DNA of 64,000 nucleotides from CANJBX01 sp035556735. Lineage in GTDB: Bacteria; Pseudomonadota; Alphaproteobacteria; Rhizobiales; Xanthobacteraceae. The position numbers and the translations under genes were made by a program. Below the pieces are notes generated by a model. It ran no database searches. It saw only the letters and a program-made list of their open reading frames with translations, and was not told the DNA's origin. The stretch is from the NCBI GenBank assembly GCA_035556735.1, contig DATMFF010000013.1, positions 186,001 through 250,000 on the forward strand, in the 5' to 3' direction. This document shows positions 16,801-28,800 of the stretch, one piece after another. Position 1 is the stretch's first letter. Each line of letters begins with the position of its first letter.

Positions 16801-19800
16801 TCCATCCGCGCTGACGTAGGCGTAGCTGCCGCTGTGGTTGAAGACCCCCTCCGGTCCCGGTCCGCTGATCTGTCCGCCGTTCACGAACGCCCAGGAAGCG
16901 AACACCTGCTCGAATCCGGGGTTGAGGACCAAATTGCCGACGGAAGGATCGGATGCATCGTCACGGACGATCTGGCCGTTCGTCGCGCCCGTGACCGTCG
17001 GAGCGTGATCCGGATTGGTCAGCAGGACCGCGACTTCGCTGGTGGTCGTGCCGCCATGCCCGTCGTCGATGGTGACGGTGTAGGTCTGCGTCTTCGACTC
17101 GCCGGGCGCGAGGAACGCGAGGTCGGCGTCGGAGACATTGAACGTCCAGTTCACGGTCCCGGTCTGCCCGCCCGTGGAGTCCGCGGTCGGCGTCGCCGGT
17201 ACGGAGAACGTGCCGACGTAGCCTGCCTCGTTCGGCACGAATGACACCGTGTGCGTGTCGAGCTGATCCACGTCGGTGAACTCGACGACGCCGGATACGC
17301 TCTCGGCGCCGGGAGTGACGGTGCCCACCGGCGTTATCGAGACGCCGTCGAGCGCAAAGCCCTGACTGTTGTCGCCGACGCCGTGGCTGTCGCTTGTGAA
17401 AGTCAGGTCAACCGCGCCGCCCGGGCCGACAAGGTCCAGCGTGTAGTGGACGTAAGAGGGATTGAGCCAATCACCGGATTCGCTCGAAATGACGTCGAAC
17501 GTCTGGTTGCCCCAATCGACGGTGAACGAACCCGGGGTGACGTTGCCGTTCCACACCCAGAAATCGAGCGTGTAGTGCTGGCCGACTACGGTCCAGACCG
17601 TCTGCGTCGTCGACGCCGCCTGCCCCTGCACCGGAAGCACGAGGGACCGATCGCCTTCGTATTGACTGCCACCGCCCAGGAGGAACGAGTAGCCGCTGAA
17701 CGTCCAGCCCGGGCCGGTGATCGGGAAGCTGTTGTGCGATTGCTCGAAGCCGCCGTTGACCACCGACTGGGCCGGAATCTGATACGACACGTCGCGCTGG
17801 ACCGTGCCGTCGATCGCCGGATTATCGAGCGCGACCGGCGCACTGTTGGGGGTTCCGACGATCTGGTCGACCTGCACCGTGGCGGTGCTTTCCGCCCCGT
17901 GGCTGTCACGCACGGTGTAGTTGAACGAGCTCACGCCGGGCTGGATCGTGATCTGATCGCCCGACAGGCTGACGCCCGCGCCACTCACCGACACAAAGGT
18001 GAAGGTGTCTCCATTGTCGAGATCGAAGTCGTTGGCAAGCAGATCGGCCGTCGAGATCGTCTGAGGGCTGCCAGTCAGCCACTGGAAGTTGTCGATGCTG
18101 ACCTGCAGGTCGTAGTTGCCCGTGCCGCCCCAGCGGGTGACCTGGATGTAGTAGGTCCCGTCTTCCGTCGCCGTGTGCGTGAGATATGAGTCGTAGGAAT
18201 CCCCGGGCGATCCGCCGCCGCCCAAGCCCGGGTCGGAATCGTCGTTGCTGTCGATGAGACCCGAGGGGCCGTACAGCCGGATGATCGTATCCAGCGTGCC
18301 TGTGGTGTTGTCGATGTCGAGGTTCAGCGTCTCTCCGGCCTTCAGGGCGATCTTGAAATAGTCATTCGTATTGGAGTTCGAGATCAAACCCTTGACGGTG
18401 ATCGATGGATCGCTGGCATCGCCGAGGTTGGCATTTGGAGCAATCCGAAGCGCGCTACGCAGGATCTCGTTGGCCTGCGGCGTAGTGTTGTTGTTCTCCG
18501 TCTCGGTGAAGATCGGCGTCGACGCGGCCGTTTCCGGCGGCGTGCCGGCATAGCCGGTCAGCACGATATGATCGGCGACCGCGGTCGGCGCGTCGTTCGT
18601 GCCGTGCAGATCGACGGTGACCGTCTGCGTCGCGATCCCACCGTGGCCGTCATCGATGGTGACGGTGTAGGTCTGGGTAAGCGTGTCGCCCTGGCCCAGG
18701 AAGTGAATCTCGCTATCGTCGACCGTGAAGGTCCAGTTGACCTTGCCGCCGGTTCCGGTCCCCGTCGTGTCCTGCGACACAACGGCATTGAACGAACCGA
18801 CATAGCCGCCCGAGTCCGGGGTGAACGCGACCGTATGGTTGTCGCTGATTTCGGAATCGGTGAACGTGATCAGTCCAGCCGCCGTCTCGATGCCCGGCGT
18901 GACGTTGGCGGTCACGCTGACGGCGTCCATCAACCAGGTGTCGCTGGCAATTCCGAAGAAGCCCAGCGTGGAGTTCGCACTCGTCGCGACGACGTCGATC
19001 GCGTACTGCGTCCAGAAGCCATCCGTGCCAGCCACGGTGGGCGTGTATTCCACGCCGTCCCACATGACATCGAGGCCGCTGATCGCATCCGAGTAGCGGG
19101 TGTCGATGAAGAAGTGCAGCGTGTAGGTCACGCCGGCGACAGTGGCCAGGATCTGGCTGAGCTGTGTTGCCCCCTCGCCGCCGTAGAAATAGGCCGTCGT
19201 GGAACCGTCGTAGCCGCCACCTGCAAGGTGCACGCTCGGCGTTGCGGACCAGCCGTTCAGACCCTGCTCGAAGTTGCCGTTGGCGACCGCGTTTCCAAGC
19301 GGGATGCTGTAGGAGAAGTCCTCCGTCACGTCGACGTTCTGCGGTCCCGACGTGATGACCGGCTCGAGGATCTCGTTCGCCCCATTGACCGTGATCGTCG
19401 CGGTGGCCGTGGCGGTTCCGCCCTGGCCGTCGTTGATCTGGTAGGTAAACGTGTCGGTCGTGCTCTCGCCGTCGTTGAGCGCCTGCAGCGTCGCCGAACT
19501 GGTCGGATCGTAAGTGATCTGGCCGGTCTGCGGGTTGAAGATAATCGTCGCACCCTTGGCGCTCGTCGCCGACACGGACGTCACCGTCAGCGTGTCGCCG
19601 TCGACGTCGCTGTCGTTGCCGGTCAGCAGGCTGGCCGCAAAAGTGCTCGTCCCATCCTCAGAGACCGCGGCCAATGTGTCGTCGTTGGCGGTCGGTCCGT
19701 CGTTCACGCCGTTGATCGTGACGGAGACATCCTGCGAAACAGTTCCGCCATGACCATCATCGATGGTGACGGTATAAATCTGCGTCACCTGCTCGTTGGC

Positions 19801-22800
19801 GCCGAGTTCCTGGATGTCGGCGTCGTCGACCGTGAAGGTCCATTTGACCGTGCCGGTGCCGTCGCCAGTTGCGGGTTCGACGATCTGCGGCGTAAACGTG
19901 CCGTAGTAGTTCGCCCCTTGCGGCTGCGCGGAAACGGTGTGGCTGTCGGTCGTGTCGGCATCCGCGAACGAGATCAGGCCGGTCGTGATCTCCACGCCCG
20001 ACGTCAGCGTCTCCTTGAAGACGACGTCGTCGATCCCCCACCACTGACCGGCGGTCAGATCGAAGGTCAGCGTCGAGACGCCGGCGGTTGCCTGCACCTG
20101 GAATGAGTAGTGCTGGTAGTTCGAGTAGTTGCCATTGTCGACATGGACGAGCGAACCGACTGGCTGGCCGTCCCAGTTCACGACGAGCGAATTGGTGTTG
20201 CCGCTGCCGATCGTGCTAACCGCCCAGAAGTCGATGGTGTAGGTGCCGTCCTGTGGAACCTGAATCGTCTGGCTGAGCAGCACATGCGCCGCAGTCATTG
20301 CAGTCGTGGCGTAGAACGCGATGACGCCCGAATGTTCTCCGCCGCTCGCGAAGTAGTCCGTTCCTGGAGGCGCCGTGACCGTCCAGTTCGAGAATGAATC
20401 GACACCGCCACTGCTCGAGTACGACTCGAATCCACTATTCGCCAGCAGGTTGGTGCCGACGAACGAATAGTCCTCCGTGACGCTGCCGCTGCTCGGCGCA
20501 GACGTGATCTGCGGGCCGTCATTGATGTCGGTCACCTGCACGGTGAAGCCTTCATCGCGGTAGCCCCCACGGCTGTCGGTGACGCGCACGTCCACCTGGT
20601 GCTGCGCGGCCGTCTCGTAATCGAGTAGCGAGCCGTTCTCGACGGTGACGACACCGGTGGCGGCATCGATGCGGAAACGCCCGTCGGCCGAAACCTGGGA
20701 CAGCACGGCGGTGTCGCCGGCGCCGCTCACCACGAAGGCGAAGGTCAGCGGATCGACGCTGCCGTTCGGGTCGGTGGCGTCGAGATCTCCGACGACCGTA
20801 CCGTTGGCCGCATTTTCAGCGACCGACAGACTGCCACTGATGTCGCTCGGCGCCTGCTGGATGAGCTGCGGCGCGGTGATCGTCACGCCGTCGAACGTGA
20901 AGGTCTCGGTCCCCGATGTCTCGAGCGTCAGGCCGTTGTGCGTGATGGTGTAGACGCCGTTGCTCTCACTGACGGCGATGTCTTGCCAATCCAAATCACC
21001 AAAGTCGACGTTGTCCGTCCCGCCGCCGCCGTTGAACACGATGTGGACGTTGCCGCCAAAGCCGGACAGGTCGAGCGTATCGTTGCCGCTTCCACCCATG
21101 AAGGTGATTGTATCGGGCAGGATGGCCGTGCCGGAGACGTCGTTGATGGCGAGGGTCATCGACCCGGAGCCTGCGATGACGTCGACGTGCTCGATCTCGT
21201 CGGCACGGATCGAGCCGCCGCCGCCCGTGTAGGTGACGAAGATGTCGTTCGCGTCGACGCCGTCCGTCGGCACGATGTTGCCCGGGTCCGACTGCAGCAC
21301 GCCGTCGATCGTGACGGTGCGATTGATCGCGTCGCCAAAGATCTGGAGGACATCGTAATCCGGGTAGATGCTGCCCGTTTCCGAGCCGCCGTCCACGAGG
21401 TCGTCGCCGTCTCCGACGGCATGAGTGAAGACGTCGTTGCCGGCCGCGCCGATCAGAATGTCGTTGCCGAGGCCGCCGGCGATCACGTCATTGCCGCCGA
21501 GCCCATTGACGACGTCGTTGCCGGCACCGGTGACGATGACGTCGCCAGCCGTCGTTCCGGTCACGTCGATCTCGCCCGTGGTAGTCGGCGCGGCTACGAA
21601 GGCGACATCGCCCGGCCGCATGGTCCACTCGAGCGTATTGGTGGTCACGTTGTCCCCGTCGGCGACGATGGCATTGACCACGCCGACGTCGGTCACGACC
21701 AGCGCCAGACCCGTCGTGGGCTTGCCCGGCTCGCCGAGACGGATTCCGACCGAGGTTCCATCGATCGTGCCGTTCGTGATCACGAGGTCGCCGGTGTAGC
21801 TGCCCGCGATCGGCCCTCCATAGCTCGGCCCGTCGTTGCGCACCTTCACGGCGATGGCCGCACCGAAGCCATGCGGTGCGCCGCCATCATCACCATCGGA
21901 GGAGCCGACGTTGTTGAACGTGAATCCGTCGATGACGATGCCGCTGTAGCTGCCGTTCTTCAGGTTGATGTCGATGCCGTTGCCGAATCCAGTCCAGTTG
22001 GCCGGAACGCCCGGATTGAAGGCCGGGCCGCGCCCGAACTCTCCGACGTTGGTCATCGTGATGCCGGTGATCAGCGCGTCCGACAGCGCTTCGACGTAGA
22101 TGCCCTTCTCGTCCAGGTTCTGGAAGAGCGTGCCGTTGATCTCGACGTCGTCGATCAGACCGACGCCGGCCTCGCCGACATCCGTCGTCTTGGCGAAGTA
22201 GATGCCGTGGTAGCCGTCAGTGATCGACCCGCCGATGATGTCGAGGCCGTGCACCTCGGCCTCGGTTCCCTTGCGGATACCGGTGATCGTGTCGGTGATC
22301 TGGACGTTCTCGATGCGGACCGTGTCGATGCCGTTGCCAAGCTCGACGCCGGTGTTGAACCCGTCGATCGCGATGTTCTTGATCGTCACATTGTCAGCAG
22401 CGATCGTGATGCCACGCCCGGTGTCGCCGCCGCTGCCAACGCTGTACGAGGTCGCCGTCTGCAGGAAGGTCGCGACCGAGTCGCCGTCGTCGAGGCCGTT
22501 AGCGCTCTTGAAGGTGCCCTGGATCTCGGCGCCCGGCATGCCCACGAGGGTCAGATTGTCGACGTCGAGAACCACGTTCTCCGAATAGACTCCGGGCGCG
22601 ACCAGAACCGTGAAGCCGCCGATGAATCCGCCGCCGCGCATGGCTTCGGCCGCGTCGATCGCGGCCTGGATGGTCGCGAAGCCGCCGTTGCCGACCAACA
22701 GGATGCGGTCGCCGGAGGCATCGTCCACGATCGAAACGCCGGTGACGATATCGGTGCCTTCGCCGTTCGCGGTGTTGTTGATCTGCCAGCCCGAGTCGAT

Positions 22801-25800
22801 GCCCCCGCGCGTACCGACGCCGATGCCAGCCGCCCCGAACTCGGCGGCAAGCGCGTCGGTGTAGTCGGTGCCGGACAGTGCCGTGAAATCGGCCTCCGTA
22901 AGCGTGCCCGCATACTCGACGGTGTCCGGATTGGTGTCATCGACGGTAGACGGATTCCGAGTCCGCCCCCCGACGATCAGGTCGTCGCCTGCACCGCCGG
23001 TGATGACATCGTTACCGTTCGAGCCGGCAGCCGCGCTGGCGCCACCATCCCCGAAGATGAAGTCCGTGCCAGACGTGCCGACGATGGTGTCGCTGCCCTG
23101 GGTGCCTTCGATCACGAACAGGCCGTCCGCCGCCGTATTTGCGGGCGCCTGGGACATGTCAACCGTCAGCCCACCGGTCAGGTTCTGCAGGTTGAGCTCG
23201 GTCCCGACGATCTGGTCGATCGGGAATTCGGCCGGCGCGCCGGTGCCGAACACGTTGTCGGTGATGCCCGTCAGGCCGCTCGGCGTCGCGCCACCGATCG
23301 AGATGCCACTTCCGGCAGACTGGAACACGTTGCCGGAAATGTTGGATGTGGCGTCGTCGTAAAAGTCGAGGTTCACGCCCGACCGCACGTTCTGGAACGT
23401 GTTGTCGGTGATCTGCAGCGAGCTCGAGTTGCCATCGGACCAAATGCCGCGCGCCCAGGCGGCATTGTTCGTCAGGTTCGAGATGCCGCCGACGCCCGCG
23501 TCGCCGCCGACCATGTTGCCATCGATCACGATGGCCCCCGTCGCGGCGGCGGTCAGGTAGATTGCCTTGTCTTCCTGGTTCGCGTTCCCGAACTCGCCGT
23601 TGTCACCCGTCGACCAGAACACGTTGTGGCTGATGGTCACAACGGCGCCGCTGTCGACGCGCACGCCGTTGAAGCCCACACCCTCGATTGTGTTGTTCTC
23701 GATATAGACCCCGTCGACCTTGATAGCGTTCAGGGTCGTGTTGACGGTTATGGTGCCCTGGATCACTGTCTCGTCTGCGCCACGGCTGACATCGTCGCCG
23801 TCGGTGCCGAACTTGGCACCGCGCAATTCCACGCCCTTGTTGAACACCAGGTTCTCGGCGTAGGTGCCGGGCCCCGCGACGATGTACTGGCCGACATTAT
23901 CGCTGGCGGCGTTAATAGCCGCCTGGATCGTCGCGAACGTGCCGATCAGGTTGTTGGCCGAATCGAACAGCTTGACATCGGCAGTCAGGTCGAAATCGAC
24001 CGAGCCATCGTTACCGAAGTCGATACCTTCAATGCCGTAGAGCGTGTCGGTGTTGTTGCCGCCCGCGTCGTGTTCCGGCGCACCAGGCTTGGCCGTCACC
24101 TGCCAGGCACCGAGGCCGGCGTTGTAGGCGACGTCGTACTGGGCGGCGGTGCCACCGTAGATCGCGCGATCGTCTTCGCCCGACGTCGGATCACGATCCG
24201 AGCCGGCCGAAAGCGGCTCGGCCGCGAAGCCGTTGCCGTAGATCGTATCGCTGCCGGCGCCGCCGATCAGGCGGTCGGCCGTGCTGTCGGCGCCAGCGCC
24301 GCCGACCAGCGTGTCGTTGCCTGTTCCGCCCCAGATCTCATCGTTGCCCGCGCCGCCGTCCAGCATGTCGGCGCCGCCAAGGCCGGAGAGCAGGTCATTG
24401 CCCTCGCCGCCACGCAGCGTATCCGCGCCGGCGCCACCGCCGAGGGCATCGTCGCCCCCGAAGCCTTCGATAAGAATGCCGTTGCCGCCATCACTGGTGT
24501 AGCTCGGCGAGACCATGATCACGTCGTTGCCCGACGTGCCGTCAATCTCCTCGACGCCGCTGATGTAGCTCGGTGCAGTGCGCGTATCGTGCACGAAGCC
24601 GGCCGCCGCACCCTTGTCGAGCAGAATCCGATCGTAGCCGCTGCCGCCGCTGACGGGATCCGAGGTGCCGGCCAGGCCGACGATGCTGACGGCGCGATCG
24701 GTGCCGTCACCAAGCAGCAGGTTGCGCGTGTTGACGGGACCTCCAACGATCACGTCCGGCCCGAGCACGAAGATGTCGTTGCCGCCGCCGCCCGAAAGCG
24801 TGTCGCCGCCGCCGAACCCGCGCAGGAAATCGCTGCTGGCGTCGGCGGTGAAATTCTCCGAACCGCCCGAGGCGCGGCCCTGCATGCCGATGTCGGTGCC
24901 GTCGGCCGGGTTCGTGTTGACCACCGTCAGCGGAACGCCGGACAGATTCAGAGTCCCGCCGACGTTGTCGACGCTCAGGCCGAACCAGCCGGCCAGGACG
25001 TTCACGTCGAGCCCTGCGCCCGTGATGGAGAGCCCATTCGCGTTGGCGTAGTTGTAAAGTGCGACGCCGGTCTTCTCGTAGTCGCCGGTGACTGTCACGC
25101 CGTCGAACACGACGGTGCCCATGGGCGCGAGCGCATCGACACCGCGGATCTGGATGCCATTCTCCGCGGCAGCGCCGGGGTTCAGCACCGTCACGTTCTG
25201 CAGCGTGACGTTGCCGTTGTATTGGTAAATCGTGACGGCGCCCTCGCCGGCCCCACCCGAGCTGGTGGTGGCATTGCCCGAGAAAACGGCGTCGACGAGG
25301 TTGATCGCCTCGACGCCGGTCGCATTCTCGAGGAACAGGCCGTGATAATCGCCCCCGGTCACGGTGCCGTTGGTGAAGCTCACCGAGTCGTAGTTCGCCG
25401 TCGAGGTCACATGCAGGACCGACGTGCCGCTCCCTTGCAGGTCGACGTTGTCGATCGAGACGCTATGGCCGGCACCGCCGCCCGCGAGCGTGATCGCCGG
25501 ACCGCCAATACCTCCATCGATGACGACATTGCCGACGCCGACGAGATTGACGCCGGAGGAGATGACGACGTTCTCAGAATACGTACCGGGCGCGATCATC
25601 ACCGTGAGGCCGCCGGTGTAGCCGCCGGCCTTCATCGCCGCGGCCGCGTCCACCGCCTGCTGAATGGTCGCGTATTCGCTGAGGCTACCGCCCACCAACA
25701 GGAAGCGTTCCTGGGCGCCGGTGACCTGCTCGACGACCTCCACGCGGTTCAGGTTATCGGTTCCGTCAAAGCCACCCGTCGTCAGCACCCAGATATTCGC

Positions 25801-28800
25801 GCCGGTATCGTAGGTGAACTGGCTCGGGTTCAGATCGGCATAATACTGCGCGGTGTCGATGCCCGCCCCGCCGACGATTCCGTCATCGCCGGTTCCGCCG
25901 AAGATGGTGTCGTTGCCGGCGTCGCCGAAGATGATGTCTTCACCGTCGCCGCCATTGAGCGAGTCATTGTCATTGCCGCCGAACAGGATGTCGTTGTTGG
26001 CGCCGCCAATCAGGACATCAGCGCCGTCGTCGCCATAGAGGATGTCGTCGCCGCCGGCGCCTTCGATCCAGTCGTGGCCGCCGCCGCCGACAAGCACGTT
26101 GGCGTCGTCCGAGCCCTGCAGCACGTCGCTTTGGCTGGTGCCGACCACGTTCTCGATCGAGATCAGCGTATCGAGCGACTGGGTCGAGCCGACGAAGGTG
26201 CCGTCCGCGCCCTCCATGGCGTGGGAATCCCAAGCCTGGCCGTCCGCAAGATCAGGCAGCCCGGACCAAGGCGAGGCTGGGTTGCCGTGGTCGGAGCCAC
26301 GTACATAGGTGCCCGCGGTCCCGAGCCGCACGAACACGCCATTCGGACCCGCGTCGCGGCTGTAGTCGACCGTGTCGATGCCACTGCCGCCGTCGAGACT
26401 GTCGCTGCCGCCGCGGCCGACCAGCATGTCGTTGCCCGCGGTGCCGGTGAAGTCGTCGACCAATCCCAGACCCTGCAGGGTCGCGATCGGCCCACCGGAC
26501 AAATTCGTGGCGCTGAGAATGCCGCTTGAGAGGTCGATGTGATCACCCACCTCATCGAAATTGAACAGAGCCCAGGGCGCCGACGCGTTGATGTCGACGC
26601 CGGACACGAGGAACTGATCGAATGCCGCGATGCGGTAGAACGCGATCAGATCCTGCGTGTAGTGGCCGGTGATGTTCAGGCCGTCGATCGTGACGGTGCC
26701 CGCCGGGTCGTAGGGGCCAGCATTGACAGCGTCGCCGCCGTCCTGGATGCCCCGGACCTGGATCGCCTTTTGCGCGCCGCCCGGACCGGCGGTGTCCTTG
26801 CCGCTGATCTCGACGTCCGTCAGCGTGAGGTCCTGGTTGTAGCCGAACAGCAGGATGTCGCCGGCCCCGCCCGTCGCGCCGAGGCCGTTGTCGTTGAAGT
26901 GCGAATCGATGATCGACACATGGCCGATCGTGTCGGCCTGGGTCGGCGTGGAACCGTTGCCTGCACGGATGTAAGCGAAGCCGTTCTGTGCCGCGTTCTC
27001 GACCGAGACTCCGTCCAGCGTGACCGAGCCCTGGAAGCCGTTCGAGTTCGCCGAGACGAAGACGCCATACTGGCGGCCGGTGGCGTCGATTGCGAGGTCT
27101 TCCAGCTTGAACTCGCCGTCGAGCGTGCCGGTCACGTTGAACTGGCCATCGATGTCGATCGGGTCGGCGGGCGTGCCGCCGACGCCGCGGATCGTCATGG
27201 CCTGCGTGACGGTGATCACGCCTGCGGTGTAGTCGTCGCCTCCGTTGTGCCCGGCCTCGATCATGAGGCCCACGCCGCTCGGGGTCAGCGAGTTGGCGAG
27301 CGTCACCGCATCGTTGATCGTGTCGAACGTTCCGACCAGGAAGCCGTTGTTGAACACGAACACGGATTTGGTGACGTCATAGACCACGCCGCCCGCAAAC
27401 TCGACCTGCTCCACGCCCTTGAGCGTGTCGCTGCCGTCGGCGCCATTCGCGGCCCCGTTGGTGTCGGTCACCGTCATGTCGCCCGTGAGGGCATCGTAGG
27501 TCACATTGTAGTCGCCCGACGGACCGGAATAGACGGCCTTGTCGTTACCCGGACCGCCGCCGCCATCGAACACGTCATTGCCAGCGCCGCTGATGAACGT
27601 GTCGGCGCCGTCTCCCCCGGTGAACTCGACCTTGATCGGCTTGCCGGACGCGATCGCGTCGGCGTCGACGGTGTCGTTGCCCGTGCCGCCCGTCACCGTG
27701 ATCGTCGAAACCGAGAGCGAGGTCGCGCCGAGCGGATCGCCGATGACGAGCGTGTCGCCAGCGTTGCCGAAGTGCAGCGCGATGTCCTCGATGTCGGTGG
27801 CGGTGATTTCCGCGCCCGCGACGCCATCGGTGTCGATCGTGATCGGGTCGTTGCCCCCGGTCGATGAAACCGTGAAAGTGACCGCGTTGCCGGTAGCGTT
27901 GGTGACGTCGAGCAGGTCGCCGTTCGCTCCTTCGGTTCCGCCGTCGATCGTGTCGACTCCATCGCCGACGTTGAGCACGAAGGTATCGTCGCCGCCGTTG
28001 CCGCGCAGGTCGTTGTTTGCGCTCGAGCCGATGACGAGATCGTTGAATGCGCCGCCGCGCCAGTTCTCCATCGAGATCAACGTGTCGACGCCGCCCGCGC
28101 TGTCCAGCGATGTATTCGCCGCAATCGTGCCGGTGAAACCGTAGAGGGTCGCATCCACGGCCGCGTTGGACAGATTCGTCCTCACAGTGCCGCCGGCCGT
28201 GGTGTGATCGACCGTGTCGCTGCCGGCACCGCCGTCCAGCGTGTCGTCGCCGGGCGCGCCGATCAGGAAGTCGTCGCCGTCCATGCCGCGGAGCACGTTG
28301 TTGCCGTTGTTGCCGCGCAGCGTGTCGTTGAAGTTAGATCCGGTGAGATTCTCGAAGCCGGACAAGGTGTCGATGCCTGCCCCGCCGGTGTTCTGCGCTC
28401 CCGTATTGCCAAGGTTAACGTTCACCCCAGAGGTCGCCGTCAGATAACTGACGGTGTCGCCGACCGCCGTATTGCTGCCGCCCTGCAGGATGTCGTTGCC
28501 GGCGCCGCCGTCGATGACGTCGTCGCCCCCCTCACCCAGGATCGTGTCGCTGCCGCCGAGACCGAAGATGATGTCGTTGCTGGCGTCGCCCGACATCAGG
28601 TCGCCGCCGGGGGTGCCGAACAGGATTTCGGCCGCACCGTCACCGTCAACAATGTTCCCGCTGTAAATGCCGGGGACGCCCTTGTTGTCGACGAAGAAGC
28701 CCTGCGTCTCGCTGGCGAAGACGTCGTGGTCGATCGTATTGTTGATGATGTCGGTGTCGGGACCCCGCGCGCGCAGGGCGTAGGCGGTGCCGTTGGTGAA

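Larger units (their letters stand above)
13850..20860 (-). repeat. Cadherin/VCBS/carbohydrate-binding repeat section of the adhesin
   Basis: Four related composite repeats of roughly 260-280 residues lie at about 19700-20515, 18585-19360, 17005-17850 and 16210-17002. Each has a jelly-roll-like insert (NGxFEQ...W start, xxDxVxVT end) inside a VCBS-type frame ending TYTVTIDDGHGG. Between them are VCBS units (TGNDSDVDGDTLTVTSV), a dystroglycan-type cadherin-like unit (near 15200-15350), another jelly-roll-like module (about 14600-15090) and a cadherin unit (about 13860-14130). The jelly-roll modules resemble carbohydrate-binding folds, so sugar binding is an inference. Confidence 0.75.

Noticed and set aside
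15007..17244. Plus-strand open frame of 745 codons antisense to the lectin-like and VCBS region
   Set aside because: Shadow frame; low-complexity Arg-rich translation, no start signal.
20938..26529. Plus-strand open frame of 1,863 codons antisense to the adhesin
   Set aside because: It mirrors the codon bias of the repeat-rich gene on the other strand, has Arg/Asp/Val-rich sequence with no domain, signal or ribosome-binding site, and the opposite strand encodes clear RTX and beta-helix motifs.
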